DNA from: an uncultured Prevotella sp.
Lineage (GTDB): Bacteria > Bacteroidota > Bacteroidia > Bacteroidales > Bacteroidaceae
Assembly: GCA_905235905.1 (NCBI GenBank)
Contig: CAJONO010000074.1
Location: 1 to 37,907, forward strand
DNA: 37,907 nucleotides
Reading direction: 5' to 3'
The notes beneath the pieces are model-generated. The model was not told the origin of the DNA. It did no database searches and saw only the letters and a list, made by a program, of their open reading frames with translations. Made by a program: the position numbers and the translations under genes. Below, piece by piece: positions 9,267-16,549 of the stretch. Numbering within the stretch: the stretch's first letter is position 1; each line of letters starts with the position of its first letter.

Positions 9267-9910
9267 TGACCATCAAGACTTTCCAGTGCAACATGCTGCA
9301 GGAGAACAGCTATGTTGTCTACGACGACAGTTGCGAGGCAGTGGTGATAGACTGCGGCGCCTACTACGACAGCGAGCGCACGGCCATCTGTAAGTTTCTG
9401 CGCAACAACCGGTTGCAGCTGCGCCATGTGCTCTGCACCCACGGCCATCTGGACCACTGCTTCGGCAACGACACGCTCTATGACGAGTTCCAGCTGAAGC
9501 CCGAGGTGCATCAGGCCGACGAGTTCCTCATGTGCGACCTGGCGCAGCAGGCCAGCAACTTCTTCGGCATGGACTACGGGCACCCCACACCGCCCATAGG
9601 CCACTTCTTCTCCGACGGCGAGAGCATCGGCTTCGGCACCCACCAGCTGAAGGTCGTCCACACGCCGGGTCACACGCCCGGCGGCTGCACGTTCTATTGT
9701 GCCGAGGAGGGCGTAGCCTTCACGGGCGACACGCTGTTCCGTATGAGCATAGGCCGCACCGACTTTGAGCGCGGTTCGTGGAGCGACATGCAGCAGAGCC
9801 TCGCCCGCCTGGCCCGCGAACTGCCACCCGAAACCGTCGTCTATCCCGGCCACGGCCCACAAACCACCATGCGCGAGGAAATAGCCATGAACCCCTATAT
9901 GAGGAACTAA
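9263..9910 (+). CDS. MBL-fold metallo-hydrolase
   Basis: CTHGHLDHCFG (HxHxDH), HTPGHTPGG, FTGDTLF, YPGHGP. ATG at 9263 overlaps the rsmG stop (ATGA). Confidence 0.92.
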   Translation: MMTIKTFQCNMLQENSYVVYDDSCEAVVIDCGAYYDSERTAICKFLRNNRLQLRHVLCTHGHLDHCFGNDTLYDEFQLKPEVHQADEFLMCDLAQQASNFFGMDYGHPTPPIGHFFSDGESIGFGTHQLKVVHTPGHTPGGCTFYCAEEGVAFTGDTLFRMSIGRTDFERGSWSDMQQSLARLARELPPETVVYPGHGPQTTMREEIAMNPYMRN

Positions 9911-9975
9911 CTTAGATGATGTAACACTTTGTCAGTCAATACTTTTGAAGAAACTAAAATTGAACAATAACCTCA

Positions 9976-11649
9976 ATGAAAAAACTATTACTCTTCTTTG
10001 CACTGCTTGCTGGCGGCATAGAGGTCAGCGCACAGATAACTGAAGTACTCTCAGAGACACTGAAGAACAAGTTCACTGTAGGCGCAAACGAAGGAGATTA
10101 TTTGAAATTAGAAGAATCTCCGTCGGGTTACGACAACTGGTTTTTTGAGAACTGCTATGCCATGAGAGATAGCTATGGAGACGTATGGGTACAAGCAGGG
10201 TCAACAAAGACTAAAGGCTCAATAACAACGCCCTTTCTCAATGGATTGCCAGACAAATCACCTCTAAGCGGTAATGCCAGAGTCTCAGTTTGGGCATACA
10301 TGAGAGATGATGATAGTAGCTTGAAGTGCCAGACTATTGGAAATGGCTGGGTTTGCAGCCCAGACTATCGGGCAATAAGTAAAGAATCATGGAAACTGCT
10401 GGACTGCTTTGCCATTAGAGGCGGCAATGAGCTGACAAAGATAAAATTCTATACTGGCAACTCGGAAGGTGCCGATGCGATAAGGAGAGTTCAGCTGGCT
10501 AATATCTCCGTTCTTGACATGGGTAGGAACATTTATTACGAGACCTTTGACCGAAACACATCTACAGGTGGAAACACGGGTGGTTTTGCGCCTAAAGTGA
10601 GTTCCGATGCCGATGCAAAGTTTGATTATACCAGTAGCTCACTGTTCAACACTAAAGCTGCCGATGGCTGTGTCTATTTCTATTTGGCTGCATCTTATGC
10701 AAGCTACACCACAGCCACCATTCCTGTCTTCAATACCTCTGGCGATGCCAAGGTCAAATTGACATTCCGAATGGCTGGCGATACCGATGCTGGTAGTACC
10801 CTCCACAGATTGGAATTCAGCAGTCCTGATGCTACTGTCACACCCAGTAATTTTGAAATAGCAGCCGGAGAATGGTTTTCTAAAGAAGTTGTCATTACTA
10901 ATTTTAAATCGAACTCCTCTATTACATTTCAGGGTCGTCAGGTTTTCCTCGACGACGTGGCCATTGAGGAGCTGTCGACGGTTTCCTTGGCTCTTGCTCA
11001 GGGAGAAAATAATGGCGAGGGCTTGACGGCTGCCGTGGGCAAGGTGGCCGACGTGACGCTCACCCGCACCCTGACGCCGGGCTATTGGAACACGCTGTGC
11101 CTGCCCTTCGACTTCAGCACACGGTTTAACCTGCCCACGCAGATGGAGGGCAAGACGTTGGAGGTGAAGCGATTGGATAGGATTGAGGATGGTGTTTTCT
11201 ATTTCCGCGACGACACCGTGGTGCCTGCCGGCGAACCGTTCCTGATTCGCGTATCAGGAGCGGTCGAGAATCCCGTGTTTACGAATGTGCCCGTGCGGGT
11301 CTCTGTTCCTCAGCCCATAACATCGGATGGCTACTCGTTTGCAGGCACGTTCTCGCCGACCGCACTGAATACCAACGGCACCCACCTGTTCCTTGGCACC
11401 GACGGCGCGCTCTGCAAGCCGACAACTTCGGGCAATAGCCTCCCCGGCCTGCGGGCCTATTTCGTGGTGCCCGAAGGGGAATCGTCGGCTCGCGTCAGCC
11501 TTTCTGCCGACGAATCAATGTCGGTGGCCGATATGCTTTTCGAACAGCCGTCGGCCACTGTCTACAGTCTCAGTGGCCAGCCCGTCGACAGCCGTTGTGC
11601 CAAGAAGGGCATCTATATTCAGAATGGCAAGAAGTTTGTTGTGAAATAA
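9976..11649 (+). CDS. Secreted protein with C-terminal Prevotella-type tail (T9SS-sorting-domain-like)
   Basis: Signal peptide MKKLLLFFALLAGGIEVSAQ; C-terminus ATVYSLSGQPVDSRCAKKGIYIQNGKKFVVK. Confidence 0.75.
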   Translation: MKKLLLFFALLAGGIEVSAQITEVLSETLKNKFTVGANEGDYLKLEESPSGYDNWFFENCYAMRDSYGDVWVQAGSTKTKGSITTPFLNGLPDKSPLSGNARVSVWAYMRDDDSSLKCQTIGNGWVCSPDYRAISKESWKLLDCFAIRGGNELTKIKFYTGNSEGADAIRRVQLANISVLDMGRNIYYETFDRNTSTGGNTGGFAPKVSSDADAKFDYTSSSLFNTKAADGCVYFYLAASYASYTTATIPVFNTSGDAKVKLTFRMAGDTDAGSTLHRLEFSSPDATVTPSNFEIAAGEWFSKEVVITNFKSNSSITFQGRQVFLDDVAIEELSTVSLALAQGENNGEGLTAAVGKVADVTLTRTLTPGYWNTLCLPFDFSTRFNLPTQMEGKTLEVKRLDRIEDGVFYFRDDTVVPAGEPFLIRVSGAVENPVFTNVPVRVSVPQPITSDGYSFAGTFSPTALNTNGTHLFLGTDGALCKPTTSGNSLPGLRAYFVVPEGESSARVSLSADESMSVADMLFEQPSATVYSLSGQPVDSRCAKKGIYIQNGKKFVVK

Positions 11650-11664
11650 GGAGGAGAAAGTGCT

Positions 11665-12138
11665 ATGACCGAAGAGTTTATCCTGAATATCTGCGTGGCC
11701 GCCCTGCTGGGTGGTGCCATCGGCCTGGAGCGTGAGTATCGCGAGAAGGCCGCCGGCTTCCGCACCCACTTCCTCGTGGGTCTGGGCGCCGCCCTGTTCA
11801 TGATTCTTTCGGCCCACGGCTTCGACAGCATCGTGGGCACCCCCGGCATCCGTCTCGACCCCAGCCGCATTGCCTCGCAGGTGGTCACGGGCATCGGCTT
11901 CATCGGTGCCGGCACCATCATCTTCCAGAAACACGCCGTGAAGGGCCTCACCACCGCTGCCGGCCTCTGGGTCACGGCGGCCATCGGCATGGCCTGCGGT
12001 GCGGGCATGTATGTGCTGGCCGCGGTCACCACGTTCTTGGTGCTGCTGTGTTTGGAGGGCATGATTTTCGTGCATCATAACATCTTCCACCGCAAGTCGC
12101 AGGACATGGAAGAGGAGGATGAAGAGGGAGTGAGTTGA
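11665..12138 (+). CDS. MgtC/SapB-family membrane protein
   Basis: LGGAIGLEREYREKAAGFRTHFLVGLGAALFMI...QVVTGIGFIGAGTIIF...VKGLTTAAGLWVTAAIGMACG. Confidence 0.93.
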   Translation: MTEEFILNICVAALLGGAIGLEREYREKAAGFRTHFLVGLGAALFMILSAHGFDSIVGTPGIRLDPSRIASQVVTGIGFIGAGTIIFQKHAVKGLTTAAGLWVTAAIGMACGAGMYVLAAVTTFLVLLCLEGMIFVHHNIFHRKSQDMEEEDEEGVS

Positions 12139-12156
12139 ATTAGGTTGAGGTTCATG

Positions 12157-12199
12157 CTGAATTGCGCCGTAATCTGGTATCGATTACGGCGCAATTCAG
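12157..12199. terminator. Perfect 18-bp-arm hairpin between convergent genes (bidirectional terminator or dispersed palindromic element)
   Basis: ctgaattgcgccgtaatc / gattacggcgcaattcag, 7-nt loop. Confidence 0.65.
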
Positions 12200-12249
12200 T
12201 ATTCGTTGTGAGGTAATTCAACCTGCTTTGCTATGCGGCTGATTATCAG

Positions 12250-13599
12250 TTACTTGCGTTTTTCTTGCTTGGGGCTGGCAACAACAGGTTGCAAGATGGT
12301 CTGCAGGCTCTGTTCGGGCTGAATGGTTATCCTCGACTCGTCGGCAAGGCTGCGGTCGAGGCCGAACACGCGGGCGAAGAAGTCGTAGACGGCCTCGCGC
12401 TTGCTTGGGCCGAAGTCGTGGCGCTCGTCGGGCAGATGTACGTTGGCCACCTGCCCTTCTGCCCCGTAGAAGCCGTAGATGCGTTGCAGAAAGGGATACT
12501 CTATCTCGGGCACCGAGGCCGTCCAGTCGCCGCCGTCAGAGACGACGAGCAGGGGTCGCGGGGCAAAGGTGGCCGCCAGCTCTGGCTCGCAGGTGCCGCC
12601 TGCCGCCAACTGCACGGGCATGCCGCTCTCACAGGGGCAGCCGCCGTCGAAGTGGGAAGCTACATGTACTACCGGGGCGATGGCCGCTAAGCGCGGATAA
12701 TGGCCGCCCGTCTGTGTCTCGGCCAGCACCGCGAGCAGGATGGTGTGGGTGCCTCCGCCGCTGCCTCCGCACACGCCTATGCGCAGGGTGTCGATGTCCT
12801 TGCGGTGGCGCAGCATGTAGTCGAGCAGCTTCAGGCCGCAAGCCGCCTGAAACACATGGGCACGGGCCGTGGCATGCTCACCCACCTCGGCCTTCGACTG
12901 GCCGTAGCCGTAGAGGTCGAAGTCTACGCAGATGGCTCCCATGCGGGCCAGACAGCCCAGCCGTTGCTGCTCGTCGTCGCGATAGCGCGAGGGCCAGTGG
13001 CCGTCGGGGCATACGATGAGCGGATGCCTGCCCTTGGCCGTGGGACTGTAGATGGTGCCGAAGACGTGCTGGCCGGGCGTCAGCTCTAAGCAGACGTTTT
13101 GCGTGGTGTAGCCGTCGTGCTTGCTTGTCTTGGAAAGGATGGGCTTGGCGTCGTTCACACACGAGTCGAGGAAGGCATCGATGCCGAGGCGCTCCCTCAC
13201 CTCGCGCAGCAGCACCGTGCGCCGCTGCTGCCACTGCTCGCGGCTGTCGTAGAGCGTCGAGAGGTAGCCCAGCATGTCGCGGCCCTCGTCGGTGTGGCGC
13301 CGGTAGTACTCGTAGCGGCTGATGCGATAGAGCTTTCCCGAGCGCGGCCACCAGTTCCAGTCGTAGTAGCGGCAGATGTTGGTGAGCGTCTGTTCGAGCG
13401 AGTAGGGGCGTATGCGGAAGTCGGCGTAGGGCAGGGTGAGCCTCGTGGTGTCCATGTCGAAGCGGAACTTCACGCCGAAGCGCCGGGCCACGTCGGCCAT
13501 GACGTTGCTCAGCGGGCGGCGGTACTGTGTGTCGTAGGTCTGGGCCCCGGCACAGGTGGCGGCGAAGAGTGCCACCAGTAAAAGAATGTTTTTCTTCAT
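12250..13599 (-). CDS. Exported alpha/beta hydrolase (acetyl-esterase-like) with N-terminal STN-like domain
   Basis: Signal peptide MKKNILLLVALFAATCAGAQ; STN-like MADVARRFGVKFRFDM...YSLEQTLTNICRYYDWNWWPRSGKLYRI; nucleophile elbow GVCGGSGGGTHT. Confidence 0.75.
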   Translation of the reverse strand: MKKNILLLVALFAATCAGAQTYDTQYRRPLSNVMADVARRFGVKFRFDMDTTRLTLPYADFRIRPYSLEQTLTNICRYYDWNWWPRSGKLYRISRYEYYRRHTDEGRDMLGYLSTLYDSREQWQQRRTVLLREVRERLGIDAFLDSCVNDAKPILSKTSKHDGYTTQNVCLELTPGQHVFGTIYSPTAKGRHPLIVCPDGHWPSRYRDDEQQRLGCLARMGAICVDFDLYGYGQSKAEVGEHATARAHVFQAACGLKLLDYMLRHRKDIDTLRIGVCGGSGGGTHTILLAVLAETQTGGHYPRLAAIAPVVHVASHFDGGCPCESGMPVQLAAGGTCEPELAATFAPRPLLVVSDGGDWTASVPEIEYPFLQRIYGFYGAEGQVANVHLPDERHDFGPSKREAVYDFFARVFGLDRSLADESRITIQPEQSLQTILQPVVASPKQEKRK

Positions 13600-13602
13600 A
13601 AC

Positions 13603-14007
13603 TTATTCCGTCACGGGGATGAGCGTACCCTGCTTCCTGTATCCGCTCGACGTGAAGACGGCCACCAGCCGGCCCTCCTCGTCGGTGACGCGCACCTCGC
13701 CATAGGGCATGCGGGGGTGGTCGACCGTCTCGGTGGCCTCGGCATAGAGGTAGCCCTGGGCCACGGAACGAAGAAACGTGATGTTGCTCGTGGTCGAGAA
13801 GGTGAGCACTCGGTGGCTGTTCACGGCGGCGGCAAAGGCCAGGTCGGCCAGGGTGAAGATGGCACCTCCCTGGCACACATTCCCGCCGTTCAGATGGTTC
13901 TCGGTGATGAGCATGCGGGCACGGGCATGGCCCTCGCCCACTTCCAACAATTCGCAACCTGCCCCTACGGCAAAACGGTCGCCTTTGAAAAATTCAATGA
14001 AATTCAT
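13603..14007 (-). CDS. PaaI-like hotdog-fold thioesterase
   Basis: LNGGNVCQGGAIFTLADLAFAAAVNS typical PaaI motif. Confidence 0.9.
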   Translation of the reverse strand: MNFIEFFKGDRFAVGAGCELLEVGEGHARARMLITENHLNGGNVCQGGAIFTLADLAFAAAVNSHRVLTFSTTSNITFLRSVAQGYLYAEATETVDHPRMPYGEVRVTDEEGRLVAVFTSSGYRKQGTLIPVTE

Positions 14008-14016
14008 ATTGCTTGA

Positions 14017-14814
14017 TTAAGTAACTGTTCCTGTGTTCAGGCTTCGCACCACGAACCAGGCATGCTGCAAGAGCGTGTCGATGAGGCCGTAGTGCTTGGC
14101 CATGATGCGGAAGCGCTCCACGAGCGAGGCGCGGTGATGGCGCGTGGTGGCTCCCTGCTCGGTGTAGCAGGCCACCACCATGCCGATGTTGCGTAGCGGA
14201 AGTCCTGCCCGCTCGCCCTCGCGCATCACGCGGATGCACCAGTCAACGTCGGCCGAGTAGCGGTAGCCCGTGTCGTACTGCAGGTTCTTTGCCAGGTCGG
14301 TGCGGGCGTAGAATGCCTGATGGCACACCAGCATGCCCTGTCGGAACGAGCGCCACGAGAGCTGTTGCGGTGCCTGCAGTCGGCGTGGTCGCAGATAGCG
14401 GCCCTCGTCGTCGACAATGTCTGTCTGGCCGTAGAGCACGGCAGGCAGCTCTGCCGAGGGTGTCTCGCTCAGGCGGCAGCGGCGGGCCGTCTCTTCGAGT
14501 GTCGTGGCCGAGGGGAAGAAGTCGCCCGCGTTCATATAGACGATATAGTCGCCCGATGCCTGCGTGAGACCCTTGTTCATGGCGTAGTAGATGCCTCCGT
14601 CGGGTTCCGACTGTATGATGACCTTGTGGCCGCGCCCCGCCTCGTCGCTCTTCTGCTTGTAGTGCTCGGCCATGCGCAGTGTGCCGTCGGTCGACTGGCC
14701 GTCGATAATCAGGTGCTCCACGCCCTCGTAGGTCTGCTCGAGCACACTCTGCAGGGTGCGCTCCACCGCCTTTTCGGCGTTATACGTAATGGTGATTATG
14801 GTGAATCGTCTCAT
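14017..14814 (-). CDS. Glycosyltransferase family 2
   Basis: MRRFTIITITYNAEKAVERTLQSVLEQTYEGVEHLIIDGQSTDGT...SEPDGGIYYAMNKG...YIVYMNAGD. Start placed at 14814; the longer ORF overlaps the upstream GT4. Confidence 0.92.
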   Translation of the reverse strand: MRRFTIITITYNAEKAVERTLQSVLEQTYEGVEHLIIDGQSTDGTLRMAEHYKQKSDEAGRGHKVIIQSEPDGGIYYAMNKGLTQASGDYIVYMNAGDFFPSATTLEETARRCRLSETPSAELPAVLYGQTDIVDDEGRYLRPRRLQAPQQLSWRSFRQGMLVCHQAFYARTDLAKNLQYDTGYRYSADVDWCIRVMREGERAGLPLRNIGMVVACYTEQGATTRHHRASLVERFRIMAKHYGLIDTLLQHAWFVVRSLNTGTVT

Positions 14815-14834
14815 GGTTTTCTCCTCTTTGTTGT

Positions 14835-16097
14835 CTATGCCTGCCCGCCTGCAAGCGAGTTGTAAAGCTGAATGTAGCGGTGGGCCACGATGCTCTCCGA
14901 ATAGCGCCGTGCCACGCTGCGCCGCAGTTGCTGTGCCGGTATGTCGGCCAGCAGTCCCCACGCTATGCCGTCGGCAAGGCTTTCTGCTGAGAGCCGTTCG
15001 GCCAGATAGCCGCTGACTTTGTGGTCGATGATGTCGGCCTGTCCGCTGCCCTCAAACGACACTGGCACACTGCCGCAGGCCTGTGCCTCGATGAGCGTCT
15101 GTCCGAACGTCTCGTAGAGCGACGACGACACGGTGACGTTGGCTGCCGAGTAGATTAGCGACAGCTGGTGTTCATCGTCAATATAGCCCATGTGGGTGTA
15201 GGCCACGGGCAGCTGTCCGAGCAGTTCCGGCTGCCTGACGGTGCCGAAGAGCAGGAGCCTGATCTGGTCCTTGCCAAAGCGACCGCTGTCGACGAGCCTC
15301 TGCAGCGCCCCCACCAAGTAGTCGAAGCCCTTGATGGGGTCGTCGATGCGGGCGGCACCGAAGGCCACGATATAAGGCTCGGTCACGTGGAGCGTGGTGC
15401 GGGCATCGGTGCGGTCGATAATCTTGAATTGTGAGAGTGAGATGGCGTTGGGAATCACCGTGATGGGAAAGCGGCCTATGAGGGCACTCTGCCGTGACCG
15501 CTGTGCCAGCCACTCGCTCACGGCCACGAAGTGCAGGCAGCCTGGCGCGGCACTGTCCCACATGCGCTGCTTGCGCTGGAACGTGCGGCGCGAGAGGTCG
15601 TTGTTCCGTGGAAAGCGCAGCAGCCAGCAGTGGCCGCACTCGGTGGCAAAGCGCTCACAGCCGTAGGAGTGATGGCAGATGGCCGTGGCCTCCCACATGT
15701 CGTGCATGGTCCACACCACGGGCTTGCCGCTCTGCAGCACCTTGCCGATGCTGCCTAACGAGAGCATGCCCTGATTGATCCAGTGCAGGTGTACCACGTC
15801 GGCCTCCTGGAACTCCGGCAGGCGGGTAATGTCCTGCCCCGTGTTGGCTATCGACACCTTCCACAGGTTGGAGCGGCTGAGGCCGTTGCAGAGCCAGATG
15901 ACCACGCGCTCCCACACGAAGTTCCACTGGTTTTGCAGCCATCCTCCTGCCTGTGTGGTGCTGTGGGCCTTCGTCTGCTTGTGCATCACCAGCATCCTCG
16001 CGCTCACCCCGTTGTTGGTCAGGGCCTCCGCCAGGCGGCTGGCAGCTACCGCCGCCCCGCCCGTGCGTTCGCTCGTGTTTATGATGAGTACTTTCAT
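14835..16097 (-). CDS. Glycosyltransferase family 4
   Basis: MKVLIINTSERTGGAAVAASRLAEAL...VVHLHWI...SSSLYETFGQTLIEAQACGSVPVSFEGSGQADII. Confidence 0.92.
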   Translation of the reverse strand: MKVLIINTSERTGGAAVAASRLAEALTNNGVSARMLVMHKQTKAHSTTQAGGWLQNQWNFVWERVVIWLCNGLSRSNLWKVSIANTGQDITRLPEFQEADVVHLHWINQGMLSLGSIGKVLQSGKPVVWTMHDMWEATAICHHSYGCERFATECGHCWLLRFPRNNDLSRRTFQRKQRMWDSAAPGCLHFVAVSEWLAQRSRQSALIGRFPITVIPNAISLSQFKIIDRTDARTTLHVTEPYIVAFGAARIDDPIKGFDYLVGALQRLVDSGRFGKDQIRLLLFGTVRQPELLGQLPVAYTHMGYIDDEHQLSLIYSAANVTVSSSLYETFGQTLIEAQACGSVPVSFEGSGQADIIDHKVSGYLAERLSAESLADGIAWGLLADIPAQQLRRSVARRYSESIVAHRYIQLYNSLAGGQA

Positions 16098-16216
16098 ATC
16101 TTAATGAGTCCTATCCCTGGCTCAGGGTAGTAGGTCACGCTGCAAAAGTACGAATAATTGCCGACATGCCCAAGCGATTGCAAAAGATTAACCAATTTTT
16201 TTACGTCTGTCAAACA

Positions 16217-16317
16217 GTTAGGCATTAACTCTGCCGGAGTTAGGCATTAACTCTGCCGGAGTTAGACATTAACTCTGCCGGAGTTAGGTATTAACTCTGC
16301 CGGAGTTAGGCATTAAC
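16217..16317. repeat. 22-bp tandem repeat, about 4.6 copies (GTTAGGCATTAACTCTGCCGGA)
   Basis: Units at 16217, 16239, 16261 (gttagaca), 16283 (gttaggta), partial at 16305. Single-base variants occur only in the GGCAT core. Confidence 0.95.
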
Positions 16318-16378
16318 GTTTTTACCGAGTGACTTGTCTGCTCCTTTCGCCTGTTTTCCTGCTTCCTTTTCCCTTTCT

Positions 16379-16405
16379 TGTAGAACAGTTTTGGAATGTT
16401 CTACA
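16379..16405. promoter_or_regulatory. Perfect 9-bp-arm dyad TGTAGAACA-N9-TGTTCTACA
   Basis: Direct reading of 16379-16387 and 16397-16405. Confidence 0.6.
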
Positions 16406-16487
16406 GATTCTGTTAAAAAAAGGTTTAAAGATGTTAGATAATCTTAATTCATGAATGGCTGTTAGCAGATATAGTGCTGTTTTTTAT

Positions 16488-16495
16488 TAAATTTG
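16488..16495 (+). promoter_or_regulatory. -7 element TAAATTTG for the WD40/caspase/fimbrillin operon
   Basis: Matches Bacteroidetes TAnnTTTG, about 55 bp upstream of ATG 16550; the -33 element is not clear. Confidence 0.4.
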
Positions 16496-16549
16496 CATAA
16501 CCAAAAAGCTATAAAAAAGGAAAAGATTTTACAAAACAACCTAAAATAT

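Noticed and set aside
12878-13957. 359-aa minus-strand ORF overlapping esterase and thioesterase genes in another frame
   Set aside because: Arg/His/Pro-rich out-of-frame translation; the overlapping ORFs match real families.
14017-16097. Capsule or O-antigen locus
   Set aside because: Only two glycosyltransferases, followed by thioesterase and esterase; no flippase, polymerase or sugar nucleotide genes in the window.
16217-16317. Possible CRISPR array
   Set aside because: Contiguous 22-bp tandem units with no unique spacers and no cas genes.
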